The notes: generated by a model not told the origin, from the sequence alone. DNA of 64,000 nt from Closterium sp. Naga37s-1 (GCA_947471745.1 CANJKZ010000396.1:999501-1063500); one strand, 5' to 3'. Counted from the first letter of the stretch, positions 9,101 through 23,900 are shown. Program-made: numbers and translations.

Positions 9101-11776
9101 CTGCTGCTCACACGCGCCGTCTGTCGGCCAATCCCCACACTCCTCCTGCTGATTCCCCTCCTCTAAACTCCCGTCCTCCGGACTGCTCTCCTCTTGACTC
9201 TTCTTCTCCCACTGCCCCCCTGCTTCCACACCCTCCTCTCGCATGCTCTGCTGCTCATTGCTCTCCTCCTTACCACTGCTCCCCATTCTCTCTCCCGCAC
9301 CCATCTCTTCCCCACTCTCTGGGAACGAGACCAAGGGCTCTCTTGTGCAGATTGTGGGTGGTGACCTTGCTTCCCTCGCTTCCCTTGCTTCCTCCGCTGC
9401 TGTGCATTCTTGCTTCTCGCCCTCCCCCTCCTCTTCTCCACTCCCAGTGAGCCTCACCAGCAATCTCTCCTCCTCCTCCCTCTCCTCCTTCTCTTGCCTC
9501 TCCTCGGTCTCGTTCTTCCTCCTCTCCTCTCCCGTCCCCTCCTCCCTCTCTACCTCCCCTCTCTCCACTCTCTTCCCCTCCCCTCTCTCTCCCTTCCCCT
9601 CTTCCTCCCGCCCTCCCACTCTCCCTTCAGTCACTTCTTCTACAGTCACCTCCTCTCTCTCCCCCCCTCCCCACTCAAACTCACTCACAATCCCCCCCGC
9701 CTCCCCCTTCCCCCCACTGAGCCTGTATGCGCAAGAACGGGCGGCGGGAGAGGCGGAAGACAGCGCGGAAGAGGGAAGCTTCGAGCAAGGGGGGAAGGCG
9801 GAAGCGGGGAATGTGCGCGGAGGCTTGACGATACCGCTGCTGACGTGGCCGTGTCAGCGTCATTTGCGCCGTTACAATCGCCCCGACCACCAATGGCGCT
9901 GCCGCTGCCACTACTGCTGGTAATACCTGCGCCGAGTAATCCTGTCCCGTCGCTACCCCTGCTACAGCTGGCGCCGCTACAGCTGGAACCGTTAAAGCTG
10001 CCCAAGTTACCGTTACACGCGACAGGGGTGCCGGCCCCTCTGCTGCCCGTGCTGCTGCTGCCACAGTTGTAACCACAATGGTGGTTACCACACCGATTGC
10101 TACAGTGGTTACAGTGGTGGTAACCGTTGGCGGAAAAAGCGGCTCCGCGGGGATGCACCTTGCGGCTGCTGCTGCTGCTTCCGCCGTGCGCCAGCGACGC
10201 CGCGCCGAGAGAAAACGCGGGCTGCACGAGGAAATGCGCAGGAAATGCGGCGCGGGGGGGACGGGAGGGCGGAGGGGGGGGGGGGGGGGGGGGGGTGAGG
10301 GTGAGGAGGGGAGGGAGAGGAATGGGGGGGCAGGCGAAACGGTAAAATTGGCGCAAATTAACGGACGCCGAGAGGAGCTTCGACAGTTTTGGGCTTGGAA
10401 GATAAATACTGCGTTACTGGGTGCAATTTTTCTCGCCTATGGCATTCGCGACAGCTTTCTTACACCCTGGGTGTCGAGCGCTATGGTAGCTGCGGCGGAT
10501 CCGTCAAGACAATATACACTACGAAAGAAGAACTCCAATACTGTAGCAAATACGGGTGCGGGTTGAAGAGCCGTAAGCTTCTTCTAGAAGTCTTCACATC
10601 CAAGTTACCCCTAACTACTCAAACTCTAAAACACCTCGGTTGAAGGAGTGTAACCTTCTTAATATTGTGTGAAAAAAGTCTATTCTAAGACGACTCAAAA
10701 GTCGGTTGTAGAACTGTAACCTTCCTAACATTGTGCGATGCGAACGAACTCAGGTTTCATCGCTCACCTCGTGCGACGATTCAAAGACGGCAAATCGCGT
10801 GCTTAGGAAATTCGCTCGCAGGCGACCGACGAACGAACTTCCGCCGCGCGAAAAGTCTTTCGGATCCAGCGAGACCACGTACTCCATGCTGGAATGATTT
10901 CGAAAGTTGCGAAACAGAGCGAAACGGACACAATAGGGTGACCAGCACAAACACTTTTTCCATGCAAACGTGAATTTGCGAGACACAAACTCAGGTGTGC
11001 GATTTGAAGCGAACGAAGGCATTAGCGTAACCAGCACAAACAAGGGTTTGTTAAACGGGCAGAATAGGGCTACAAGCACAAACACCAACTCCGGTTTAGG
11101 GTCAAACGATTTTTTAAAGCAGTCGGCTATCCGCTTACCTTGACGGCCGCCAGCCGCACTTGCGCGCCGCGAGCAGGAACTTGCCGTTCTCCGTCGAATT
11201 CGGCGGCACGCCCAGAAACAGCGTGAACGTGCCGGTCTTGCGCGAGCGGCGAATGAAGCACTCCACGCAGCGGTCGCGGGTCCTTCTGTTCCCGCCCCCC
11301 CCGCTCCTCCCCCCCACCTCCTCCTCTATCTCCCTCATAGCTTCCATCAGTGGGGAATCATGCTGAAGCCTCGCCATGCCCTCCTTATAAGCACCTCTCC
11401 TTCTGTCACTCTCCTGCTCCTTCACGTGCTGCTGCTCCTGCTGCCCCTTCTTCCCCTTACCGCCCTTCTTGCCTTGCCCAGTTGCCTCATTTGAACTAGC
11501 ACCACCAGCAGCAGCACCACCAGCAACAGCAGCACCACCAGTACCACTAGCACCATTGGTACTACTGTTAGCACTGCTTGGTTTAACAAACACGGGAGCT
11601 GCAATTGGGAGGTTCGGGCTTGGCATGAGCCGGGTTCGGCCCGAACCACCCGCTGCCGAACCTCCCCCACCCCCACCTTCCCCCTTTATAAGCACTTTTA
11701 TCCCTGAAACCACTTCCCGCTTCATTGTTGGGATCTGGCCCCTCTCTCCTTGCTCCTTGTCTCCTTGGCCCCCCAT
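6160..11776 (-). pseudogene. TLP: Tubby-like gene copy B (complete span in window; exon 3 deleted and frame-shifted)
   Basis: This is the reference for array copies. Exons, 5' to 3': 11139-11776, 10768-10888, 8324-10221, 7134-7307, 6160-6210. TLPs are Tubby-domain proteins that bind phosphoinositides at the membrane and can act in the nucleus. Exon 1 ends with the first Tubby strands (ECFIRRSRKTGTFTLFL, then ENGKFLLAARK). Exon 2 gives the [14 protein letters not shown] strand. Exon 4 has signature 1 and exon 5 signature 2 followed by the stop. Exon 3 (1,898 bp) has lost the segment encoding [13 protein letters not shown], and its frame closes at 9685, so exons 4 and 5 would not be reached in frame. 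Intron 3 (7308-8323) and intron 4 (6211-7133) are filled with duplicated exon edges. Family identity is very sure; the non-coding or truncated status is inferred. Confidence 0.88.
11139..11776 (-). CDS. TLP: Exon 1 of copy B (N-terminal low-complexity region and first Tubby strands)
   Basis: The first in-frame ATG is 11774-11776. The frame is open upstream for about 87 more codons without an ATG, so either this ATG is used or an unseen upstream exon splices in. Residues 1-150 are Gly/Ala/Ser-rich with a basic GKKGGKGKK patch and a charged segment (EQESDRRRGAYKEGMARL). Then comes DRCVECFIRRSRKTGTFTLFL, ENGKFLLAARKCGW and the donor CAAG|GTAAGC, ending in phase 2. The N-terminal F-box that most land-plant TLPs carry is absent here. 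Confidence 0.78.
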
Positions 11777-13539
11777 CAGGAAGATACTGCCTACACCAGT
11801 TCTACCTCCCCCTCGCCTCCCACTCGCCCCCCCACTTGCAGCCTTTGTCTGCTTCTCAGAACCTTCCTGCCCTGGTTTGGCTCCCTCAGACCCTGCCACG
11901 ACAGCTCCACCCCCTGCCACGTCAGCTCCAGGGCTATCCGCCACGAGAACCCGTCGACCAATCAGATCGAGCGGAGGAAAACTGGATTCTAGCGAAGCTC
12001 GTAGAAAACTGGATTCTAGTGAAGCTCGTAGAAATGGCTATGTCACAGCAACGAAGTAGAAGCACAGTGTTGGTCGCGAAACGCCTCACGGGAGGCTTAC
12101 GCGGCCTTAACGGGGCCTCGACGAGGCCTTTACTCAACCCTGACGCGATCCTGAGGCGATTTCTGCTTCGCGTGGTCTTCACTGATCCTTCACGGGGCTT
12201 TCGCGGGCCCTACACTCGAGTGAAACAGGTTCGGCCCTTCGCAGGGCTTTGACGGGAGTCTCGCGGCTGAAATTTCCGTCACTAATGCTTGTCTAAGCCT
12301 TCACAAAGGCTTCTCCGTAGGTTTGACGCGAATCTGACGGGAGTCTCATCAAATGCTCAAAGTTTCGACCAATCAGGATTGAACACAATGTTTGAAGCGA
12401 TAGAATTTCAAAGTGTTACTTCAACAACCTGGTACAACAAATATATAGGTTCAAGCAAGGTACAAAATGGGCTAGGTAACAAAACGTGTCCAACACGTTA
12501 CGTGGCGCCTCGTTTCACCCCGCGTCGCACACGCAACCTTTCTCCACCTTCGTCGAACGCGCCTGAAGTCCGCATTTGGTTCCTTGCTGAACACGCCACA
12601 GTTGACCCACACAATTTCCCCCCGTCGATCACTTTCTCCTCACTTCCTCCTCGTCAATGTCTTCCTTCCATACTTCTCTTGCCGTAGCTCATACTCCCAA
12701 GCAATGTCGTAGTTTCCTCTCTAGTTCCCAAGGCACTGTCAACACGCCACCGTCAGTCCGTCTTAGTCGTCGGTCCGAATAATGAGCGCCGTCGTTAGTG
12801 TGGTTCTGCGAACCACTCCAACACACACGACTGCTCGTCCCATTTATTAGTCGGTCAGATTTGAATCAGCGTCCCGATATACCCTAACCAACCAGCCTAG
12901 GTATCAAATTGACCGTTGTAGAACCAGCTGAACCGACAATTGTCCAAGCTTTAGGAGGAATCTGGTAACCGGTTGTACCCGATACGGGCAGATGCACTTC
13001 AGCTACAGAGGTACCGTGAACTTCTACTCTGATACAAACATAAGCCACAATTTCGTTACAATACAAAGAGTACAGGAATAACAAACAAGGGCACCAGCAT
13101 GACTACATCCCTGAATCAGTCATCACCATCCGTCCCTAAACACAATTGTCCAAACCTTAATAACCAACCCATATCCGAGGTACACAAAAGACAATCCCGT
13201 TCCTCCAGAGGAAACTTACCAGTACCTTTTCATCCGCAGCATTGCACCACAAAGCAGAAAAAATACACCACCACCACCACCCGCTGTATCAGCACAACGC
13301 ACATGCCCTTTTCCAGTCTCCCAGATATCATCACGCTGTCTTTTTTTCATTTGTTGCCCTTGGTTGTTCCTGAGTGAGGAATCCTCTTCACGCATCATCA
13401 GTACCACACCACACCACACCATATCTAGAACGCAACGCGAAAAGCCGTCGGTGTCACTATTTCGCTCGCACGTGGATTTTGGACTCGACAAAACAACAGC
13501 TTGAAAAGCTTTCAACTGATGATGGAAGTGATGATGGAA
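11777..13539 (-). other. Spacer between copies C and B
   Basis: Same content as 4397-6159; I saw no difference of note and no recognisable gene. Confidence 0.7.
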
Positions 13540-16500
13540 TCACTCGCACGCCACTTTGGTATCGAAACTGCTCAGGCAAATGGCAAACGCCTGCACGCAT
13601 AATGTAGGGAAAACACACATGACGTGGGAACACATACAAAGCAGAAAACAATCCGTCAGACATGTGATATGAAGCAAGGAAAGCACATGTGACATGTGAC
13701 ATGTGGGCACGCACAAAGAAAACAGCCCAGAAGGCAAGGGGAAGAGAACACGGGGAGACGGGAGATGGGGAAAGCGTATTGACACGATACCCAAAGACAA
13801 ACCTGAGGAAACACCTGGCCGTCCACACTTACCTGGAAGGCCGTGAGTGGATATCTGTAGTCCATGGTGAATGTGTCCTTGCCAATCTTCCCAACTGCAG
13901 CAACACCGGCTTGCATGCGTATCAATACCTGAAAGGAAACTCACCCTGAACACGCAGCACTACCCACCTGGAAGGCCGTGAGCGGGTATCTGTAGTCCAT
14001 GGTGAATGTGTCCTTGCCGATCTTGCCAAACTGCAGCAGCAGCACTGGCAGAGCACCGATTTTTAACCACATGAAACAGCACTTCACTACCCACCTGGAG
14101 TCAGTAAGCGGGTATCTGTTATCCATGGTGAAAGTGTCCTTGCCAATCTTCCCACACTGCAGCAGCACTGGCTTATCAGAGTCGTTCCCCGGTCCGCTCC
14201 TCTCTATGAGCTACCCTCAGCCAAACAGAGCAGCACGCACTTGGCACATGCACTACGCACCTGGAAGGCCGTAAGCGGGTATCTGTAGTCCATGGTAAAG
14301 GTGTCCTTTCCGATCTTGCCAAACTGCAGCAGCAGCACCGGCAGGGCTCCGAACCATACACACTAGCATTCAAAGAAGAAGCACCCACCTGGAAGGCAGT
14401 AAGCGGGTATCTGTAGTCCATGGTGAACGTGTCCTTGCCAATCTTCCCAAACTGCAGCAACACCTTCAGGGCACCGCACCATACACACCAGCACTTGTGC
14501 TAGAATAACACACCTGGAAGGCCGTGAGTGGATATCTGTAGTCCATAGTAAAAGCGTCCTTGTCAATCTTCCCGAACTGCAGCAGCACCGGCTTGTCCGA
14601 GTCGTTCCCCGGCCCGCCCCCCTCTATCAGCTGAAAATTCTTCACTGATGCTACTGTCACGCGGCCACGGAAGTTGAGGCACCAACACTGCAAGGGAGTA
14701 CGGGAAAGGGGAGGCGGGTAGGGGGTGGGAAAGGGGGGAGCAGCACCGGCTTGTCAGAGTCGTTCCCCGGCCCGCCCCCCTCGATCAGCTGGAAGTTCTT
14801 CACTGAAGCCACTGTCACTCGCCCCCTGAAGTTCAAGCACCAGCACTGGCAGTGTGGGAGGGGGAGGGCAGGCAAGGGGAGGCAAGGGCGGGATGAGAAG
14901 GGGGCTTGTCCGAGTCGTTCCCCGCCCCCCCCCCCCCCTCTATCAGCTGGAAATTCTTCACAGAAGCACCCCCTGTCACTCGCCCCCTGAAGTTGAGGCA
15001 CCAGCACTGGAAGCGTGTATGGGATGGACAGGAAAAGGGGATGCAAGGGAGGATTGGAAGGGCCTTATTTGAGATGCTCCCCGGCCCACCCTCCTCTATC
15101 AGCTGGAAGTTGTTCACCGAAGCAACCGTTACTCGCCCTCTGAAGTTGAGGCACCAGCACTGGAAGGCGAGGAGGGGAGGCGAGGGGAGGGGAGGGAGCG
15201 CTCGGCCCAATGTTTCATGATAGATTTCGCTTTCTAATCTGTAATTGCCTTCCTCAATACACACACACCTGCAGCTGCGCGTGCCACCGGGGAGGCTTGT
15301 TCCTCGATACCACAGTCTCTAGGGGCGCTCGGCCCATGATAAAAAGCTTTATATTGCCCTATACTCCCATATACTCCCTTATACTCCTTTGCACTCCTCC
15401 ATATCCCCTTGTATCCCCTCACCTGCAGCTGCTCGTGCCATCTGCGAGACTTGTTCCGCAACGCCATGGGCTCCAGAGGCGCTCGGCCTCATACTCCCTT
15501 GAACTACCCTGTACTCCCGTGCACCGCTTCCCACCCCCCAGCACCCACACACATACCTGCAGCTGCTCGTGCCATCTGGGAGGCTTGTTCCGCAACACCA
15601 TGGGCTCTAAGGGCGCTCGGCTTCATCTATTTCCATACGAACACCGCTTAATACTCCCCTGTACTGCTGTGCACCGCTCCTCATTCCCCAATAAACACAC
15701 ATACCTGCAGCTGCTCGTGCCATCTGGGTGGCTTGTTCCGCAACACCATGGGCTCTAGAGGCGCTCGGCCGATGCACCGCACACAGTCACACTCCGTACA
15801 GTCACCCTCAGTGTCACCCTCCGCATCTGCCTCTGCATTGAAAGCAGGAGGCGCAGCAGCAGGGGAAGGAGCAGCAGAAGCAGAAGGAGCAGCAGGAAGG
15901 GCGGCAGGAGACGGGGCAGACGAAGCAGCAAATGGGGGAGTCGCAGCTGCAGCAGGGAGAGAGGAAGGGGTGAATGGGGGAGTCAAGGGACCCGAGGGGA
16001 GAGAGGAGGAGGCGAACGGGGGAGTGACAGCCGCCGCAGCTCTGGCACCTGCTGCTGCTGCTTCTGGTGAAGCCACAGCTCTTGCTGCTGCTGCTTCTGG
16101 TGAAGCCACAGCTCTTGCTGCTGCTGCTTCTGACCATGCCGTTCCGCTTGCTGTTGCTGCTGATGCTGCTGCTGCTGCTGCTGCTGTTAGTGCCGCTTCT
16201 AGTTCCAATGTGGGCAAGGGCAGGGGCAGGGGCAGGGGCAGGGGCAGGGGCAGGGGCAGGGGCAAGGGCAGGGCGGCAGGGGGAAGCTCAAGGGCAGCAG
16301 GGGGAAGGAAGGGGTCCGCGGAGGCGGGGAAGGGGGAGATATGAAGGCCTTCGCTGCCGCTGCTTTCCTGGAAACCTCCGCCTTGCGTGATTTGAGTTGA
16401 CTCAAAAGCCACCTGGAAACCTCCGCCTTGCAACCAACCCTGATTGCCCTCCTGCTCACTCCTTCCCTCTCCACTGCTCTCCTGCTGCTCACACGCGCCG

Positions 16501-19159
16501 TCTGTCGGCCAATCCCCACACTCCTCCTGCTGATTCCCCTCCTCTAAACTCCCGTCCTCCGGACTGCTCTCCTCTTGACTCTTCTTCTCCCACTGCCCCC
16601 CTGCTTCCACACCCTCCTCTCGCATGCTCTGCTGCTCATTGCTCTCCTCCTTACCACTGCTCCCCATTCTCTCTCCCGCACCCATCTCTTCCCCACTCTC
16701 TGGGAACGAGACCAAGGGCTCTCTTGTGCAGATTGTGGGTGGTGACCTTGCTTCCCTCGCTTCCCTTGCTTCCTCCGCTGCTGTGCATTCTTGCTTCTCG
16801 CCCTCCCCCTCCTCTTCTCCACTCCCAGTGAGCCTCACCAGCAATCTCTCCTCCTCCTCCCTCTCCTCCTTCTCTTGCCTCTCCTCGGTCTCGTTCTTCC
16901 TCCTCTCCTCTCCCGTCCCCTCCTCCCTCTCTACCTCCCCTCTCTCCACTCTCTTCCCCTCCCCTCTCTCTCCCTTCCCCTCTTCCTCCCGCCCTCCCAC
17001 TCTCCCTTCAGTCACTTCTTCTACAGTCACCTCCTCTCTCTCCCCCCCTCCCCACTCAAACTCACTCACAATCCCCCCCGCCTCCCCCTTCCCCCCACTG
17101 AGCCTGTATGCGCAAGAACGGGCGGCGGGAGAGGCGGAAGACAGCGCGGAAGAGGGAAGCTTCGAGCAAGGGGGGAAGGCGGAAGCGGGGAATGTGCGCG
17201 GAGGCTTGACGATACCGCTGCTGACGTGGCCGTGTCAGCGTCATTTGCGCCGTTACAATCGCCCCGACCACCAATGGCGCTGCCGCTGCCACTACTGCTG
17301 GTAATACCTGCGCCGAGTAATCCTGTCCCGTCGCTACCCCTGCTACAGCTGGCGCCGCTACAGCTGGAACCGTTAAAGCTGCCCAAGTTACCGTTACACG
17401 CGACAGGGGTGCCGGCCCCTCTGCTGCCCGTGCTGCTGCTGCCACAGTTGTAACCACAATGGTGGTTACCACACCGATTGCTACAGTGGTTACAGTGGTG
17501 GTAACCGTTGGCGGAAAAAGCGGCTCCGCGGGGATGCACCTTGCGGCTGCTGCTGCTGCTTCCGCCGTGCGCCAGCGACGCCGCGCCGAGAGAAAACGCG
17601 GGCTGCACGAGGAAATGCGCAGGAAATGCGGCGCGGGGGGGACGGGAGGGCGGAGGGGGGGGGGGGGGGGGGGGGGGGTGAGGGTGAGGAGGGGAGGGAG
17701 AGGAATGGGGGGGCAGGCGAAACGGTAAAATTGGCGCAAATTAACGGACGCCGAGAGGAGCTTCGACAGTTTTGGGCTTGGAAGATAAATACTGCGTTAC
17801 TGGGTGCAATTTTTCTCGCCTATGGCATTCGCGACAGCTTTCTTACACCCTGGGTGTCGAGCGCTATGGTAGCTGCGGCGGATCCGTCAAGACAATATAC
17901 ACTACGAAAGAAGAACTCCAATACTGTAGCAAATACGGGTGCGGGTTGAAGAGCCGTAAGCTTCTTCTAGAAGTCTTCACATCCAAGTTACCCCTAACTA
18001 CTCAAACTCTAAAACACCTCGGTTGAAGGAGTGTAACCTTCTTAATATTGTGTGAAAAAAGTCTATTCTAAGACGACTCAAAAGTCGGTTGTAGAACTGT
18101 AACCTTCCTAACATTGTGCGATGCGAACGAACTCAGGTTTCATCGCTCACCTCGTGCGACGATTCAAAGACGGCAAATCGCGTGCTTAGGAAATTCGCTC
18201 GCAGGCGACCGACGAACGAACTTCCGCCGCGCGAAAAGTCTTTCGGATCCAGCGAGACCACGTACTCCATGCTGGAATGATTTCGAAAGTTGCGAAACAG
18301 AGCGAAACGGACACAATAGGGTGACCAGCACAAACACTTTTTCCATGCAAACGTGAATTTGCGAGACACAAACTCAGGTGTGCGATTTGAAGCGAACGAA
18401 GGCATTAGCGTAACCAGCACAAACAAGGGTTTGTTAAACGGGCAGAATAGGGCTACAAGCACAAACACCAACTCCGGTTTAGGGTCAAACGATTTTTTAA
18501 AGCAGTCGGCTATCCGCTTACCTTGACGGCCGCCAGCCGCACTTGCGCGCCGCGAGCAGGAACTTGCCGTTCTCCGTCGAATTCGGCGGCACGCCCAGAA
18601 ACAGCGTGAACGTGCCGGTCTTGCGCGAGCGGCGAATGAAGCACTCCACGCAGCGGTCGCGGGTCCTTCTGTTCCCGCCCCCCCCGCTCCTCCCCCCCAC
18701 CTCCTCCTCTATCTCCCTCATAGCTTCCATCAGTGGGGAATCATGCTGAAGCCTCGCCATGCCCTCCTTATAAGCACCTCTCCTTCTGTCACTCTCCTGC
18801 TCCTTCACGTGCTGCTGCTCCTGCTGCCCCTTCTTCCCCTTACCGCCCTTCTTGCCTTGCCCAGTTGCCTCATTTGAACTAGCACCACCAGCAGCAGCAC
18901 CACCAGCAACAGCAGCACCACCAGTACCACTAGCACCATTGGTACTACTGTTAGCACTGCTTGGTTTAACAAACACGGGAGCTGCAATTGGGAGGTTCGG
19001 GCTTGGCATGAGCCGGGTTCGGCCCGAACCACCCGCTGCCGAACCTCCCCCACCCCCACCTTCCCCCTTTATAAGCACTTTTATCCCTGAAACCACTTCC
19101 CGCTTCATTGTTGGGATCTGGCCCCTCTCTCCTTGCTCCTTGTCTCCTTGGCCCCCCAT
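13540..19159 (-). pseudogene. TLP: Tubby-like gene copy C
   Basis: Exons: 18522-19159, 18151-18271, 15705-17602, 14514-14687, 13540-13590. The exon structure and splice sites are those of copy B, with the same 1,243-bp loss in exon 3 (frame closes at 17066). Hexamer tract 7 repeats; G tract before the exon 3 acceptor 24 bases. One extra C in the run at 14926-14938, inside an acceptor-side copy of exon 4, joins a different reading frame there from units 1, 2, 4, 5 and 7; units 6 and 8 share this variant. Confidence 0.86.
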
Positions 19160-20922
19160 CAGGAAGATACTGCCTACACCAGTTCTACCTCCCCCTCGCC
19201 TCCCACTCGCCCCCCCACTTGCAGCCTTTGTCTGCTTCTCAGAACCTTCCTGCCCTGGTTTGGCTCCCTCAGACCCTGCCACGACAGCTCCACCCCCTGC
19301 CACGTCAGCTCCAGGGCTATCCGCCACGAGAACCCGTCGACCAATCAGATCGAGCGGAGGAAAACTGGATTCTAGCGAAGCTCGTAGAAAACTGGATTCT
19401 AGTGAAGCTCGTAGAAATGGCTATGTCACAGCAACGAAGTAGAAGCACAGTGTTGGTCGCGAAACGCCTCACGGGAGGCTTACGCGGCCTTAACGGGGCC
19501 TCGACGAGGCCTTTACTCAACCCTGACGCGATCCTGAGGCGATTTCTGCTTCGCGTGGTCTTCACTGATCCTTCACGGGGCTTTCGCGGGCCCTACACTC
19601 GAGTGAAACAGGTTCGGCCCTTCGCAGGGCTTTGACGGGAGTCTCGCGGCTGAAATTTCCGTCACTAATGCTTGTCTAAGCCTTCACAAAGGCTTCTCCG
19701 TAGGTTTGACGCGAATCTGACGGGAGTCTCATCAAATGCTCAAAGTTTCGACCAATCAGGATTGAACACAATGTTTGAAGCGATAGAATTTCAAAGTGTT
19801 ACTTCAACAACCTGGTACAACAAATATATAGGTTCAAGCAAGGTACAAAATGGGCTAGGTAACAAAACGTGTCCAACACGTTACGTGGCGCCTCGTTTCA
19901 CCCCGCGTCGCACACGCAACCTTTCTCCACCTTCGTCGAACGCGCCTGAAGTCCGCATTTGGTTCCTTGCTGAACACGCCACAGTTGACCCACACAATTT
20001 CCCCCCGTCGATCACTTTCTCCTCACTTCCTCCTCGTCAATGTCTTCCTTCCATACTTCTCTTGCCGTAGCTCATACTCCCAAGCAATGTCGTAGTTTCC
20101 TCTCTAGTTCCCAAGGCACTGTCAACACGCCACCGTCAGTCCGTCTTAGTCGTCGGTCCGAATAATGAGCGCCGTCGTTAGTGTGGTTCTGCGAACCACT
20201 CCAACACACACGACTGCTCGTCCCATTTATTAGTCGGTCAGATTTGAATCAGCGTCCCGATATACCCTAACCAACCAGCCTAGGTATCAAATTGACCGTT
20301 GTAGAACCAGCTGAACCGACAATTGTCCAAGCTTTAGGAGGAATCTGGTAACCGGTTGTACCCGATACGGGCAGATGCACTTCAGCTACAGAGGTACCGT
20401 GAACTTCTACTCTGATACAAACATAAGCCACAATTTCGTTACAATACAAAGAGTACAGGAATAACAAACAAGGGCACCAGCATGACTACATCCCTGAATC
20501 AGTCATCACCATCCGTCCCTAAACACAATTGTCCAAACCTTAATAACCAACCCATATCCGAGGTACACAAAAGACAATCCCGTTCCTCCAGAGGAAACTT
20601 ACCAGTACCTTTTCATCCGCAGCATTGCACCACAAAGCAGAAAAAATACACCACCACCACCACCCGCTGTATCAGCACAACGCACATGCCCTTTTCCAGT
20701 CTCCCAGATATCATCACGCTGTCTTTTTTTCATTTGTTGCCCTTGGTTGTTCCTGAGTGAGGAATCCTCTTCACGCATCATCAGTACCACACCACACCAC
20801 ACCATATCTAGAACGCAACGCGAAAAGCCGTCGGTGTCACTATTTCGCTCGCACGTGGATTTTGGACTCGACAAAACAACAGCTTGAAAAGCTTTCAACT
20901 GATGATGGAAGTGATGATGGAA
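19160..20922 (-). other. Spacer between copies D and C
   Basis: Same content as the first spacer; no recognisable gene. Confidence 0.7.
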
Positions 20923-23900
20923 TCACTCGCACGCCACTTTGGTATCGAAACTGCTCAGGCAAATGGCAAACGCCTGCACGCATAATGTAGGGAAAACACA
21001 CATGACGTGGGAACACATACAAAGCAGAAAACAATCCGTCAGACATGTGATATGAAGCAAGGAAAGCACATGTGACATGTGACATGTGGGCACGCACAAA
21101 GAAAACAGCCCAGAAGGCAAGGGGAAGAGAACACGGGGAGACGGGAGATGGGGAAAGCGTATTGACACGATACCCAAAGACAAACCTGAGGAAACACCTG
21201 GCCGTCCACACTTACCTGGAAGGCCGTGAGTGGATATCTGTAGTCCATGGTGAATGTGTCCTTGCCAATCTTCCCAACTGCAGCAACACCGGCTTGCATG
21301 CGTATCAATACCTGAAAGGAAACTCACCCTGAACACGCAGCACTACCCACCTGGAAGGCCGTGAGCGGGTATCTGTAGTCCATGGTGAATGTGTCCTTGC
21401 CGATCTTGCCAAACTGCAGCAGCAGCACTGGCAGAGCACCGATTTTTAACCACATGAAACAGCACTTCACTACCCACCTGGAGTCAGTAAGCGGGTATCT
21501 GTTATCCATGGTGAAAGTGTCCTTGCCAATCTTCCCACACTGCAGCAGCACTGGCTTATCAGAGTCGTTCCCCGGTCCGCTCCTCTCTATGAGCTACCCT
21601 CAGCCAAACAGAGCAGCACGCACTTGGCACATGCACTACGCACCTGGAAGGCCGTAAGCGGGTATCTGTAGTCCATGGTAAAGGTGTCCTTTCCGATCTT
21701 GCCAAACTGCAGCAGCAGCACCGGCAGGGCTCCGAACCATACACACTAGCATTCAAAGAAGAAGCACCCACCTGGAAGGCAGTAAGCGGGTATCTGTAGT
21801 CCATGGTGAACGTGTCCTTGCCAATCTTCCCAAACTGCAGCAACACCTTCAGGGCACCGCACCATACACACCAGCACTTGTGCTAGAATAACACACCTGG
21901 AAGGCCGTGAGTGGATATCTGTAGTCCATAGTAAAAGCGTCCTTGTCAATCTTCCCGAACTGCAGCAGCACCGGCTTGTCCGAGTCGTTCCCCGGCCCGC
22001 CCCCCTCTATCAGCTGAAAATTCTTCACTGATGCTACTGTCACGCGGCCACGGAAGTTGAGGCACCAACACTGCAAGGGAGTACGGGAAAGGGGAGGCGG
22101 GTAGGGGGTGGGAAAGGGGGGAGCAGCACCGGCTTGTCAGAGTCGTTCCCCGGCCCGCCCCCCTCGATCAGCTGGAAGTTCTTCACTGAAGCCACTGTCA
22201 CTCGCCCCCTGAAGTTCAAGCACCAGCACTGGCAGTGTGGGAGGGGGAGGGCAGGCAAGGGGAGGCAAGGGCGGGATGAGAAGGGGGCTTGTCCGAGTCG
22301 TTCCCCGCCCCCCCCCCCCCTCTATCAGCTGGAAATTCTTCACAGAAGCACCCCCTGTCACTCGCCCCCTGAAGTTGAGGCACCAGCACTGGAAGCGTGT
22401 ATGGGATGGACAGGAAAAGGGGATGCAAGGGAGGATTGGAAGGGCCTTATTTGAGATGCTCCCCGGCCCACCCTCCTCTATCAGCTGGAAGTTGTTCACC
22501 GAAGCAACCGTTACTCGCCCTCTGAAGTTGAGGCACCAGCACTGGAAGGCGAGGAGGGGAGGCGAGGGGAGGGGAGGGAGCGCTCGGCCCAATGTTTCAT
22601 GATAGATTTCGCTTTCTAATCTGTAATTGCCTTCCTCAATACACACACACCTGCAGCTGCGCGTGCCACCGGGGAGGCTTGTTCCTCGATACCACAGTCT
22701 CTAGGGGCGCTCGGCCCATGATAAAAAGCTTTATATTGCCCTATACTCCCATATACTCCCTTATACTCCTTTGCACTCCTCCATATCCCCTTGTATCCCC
22801 TCACCTGCAGCTGCTCGTGCCATCTGCGAGACTTGTTCCGCAACGCCATGGGCTCCAGAGGCGCTCGGCCTCATACTCCCTTGAACTACCCTGTACTCCC
22901 GTGCACCGCTTCCCACCCCCCAGCACCCACACACATACCTGCAGCTGCTCGTGCCATCTGGGAGGCTTGTTCCGCAACACCATGGGCTCTAAGGGCGCTC
23001 GGCTTCATCTATTTCCATACGAACACCGCTTAATACTCCCCTGTACTGCTGTGCACCGCTCCTCATTCCCCAATAAACACACATACCTGCAGCTGCTCGT
23101 GCCATCTGGGTGGCTTGTTCCGCAACACCATGGGCTCTAGAGGCGCTCGGCCGATGCACCGCACACAGTCACACTCCGTACAGTCACCCTCAGTGTCACC
23201 CTCCGCATCTGCCTCTGCATTGAAAGCAGGAGGCGCAGCAGCAGGGGAAGGAGCAGCAGAAGCAGAAGGAGCAGCAGGAAGGGCGGCAGGAGACGGGGCA
23301 GACGAAGCAGCAAATGGGGGAGTCGCAGCTGCAGCAGGGAGAGAGGAAGGGGTGAATGGGGGAGTCAAGGGACCCGAGGGGAGAGAGGAGGAGGCGAACG
23401 GGGGAGTGACAGCCGCCGCAGCTCTGGCACCTGCTGCTGCTGCTTCTGGTGAAGCCACAGCTCTTGCTGCTGCTGCTTCTGGTGAAGCCACAGCTCTTGC
23501 TGCTGCTGCTTCTGACCATGCCGTTCCGCTTGCTGTTGCTGCTGATGCTGCTGCTGCTGCTGCTGCTGTTAGTGCCGCTTCTAGTTCCAATGTGGGCAAG
23601 GGCAGGGGCAGGGGCAGGGGCAGGGGCAGGGGCAGGGGCAGGGGCAAGGGCAGGGCGGCAGGGGGAAGCTCAAGGGCAGCAGGGGGAAGGAAGGGGTCCG
23701 CGGAGGCGGGGAAGGGGGAGATATGAAGGCCTTCGCTGCCGCTGCTTTCCTGGAAACCTCCGCCTTGCGTGATTTGAGTTGACTCAAAAGCCACCTGGAA
23801 ACCTCCGCCTTGCAACCAACCCTGATTGCCCTCCTGCTCACTCCTTCCCTCTCCACTGCTCTCCTGCTGCTCACACGCGCCGTCTGTCGGCCAATCCCCA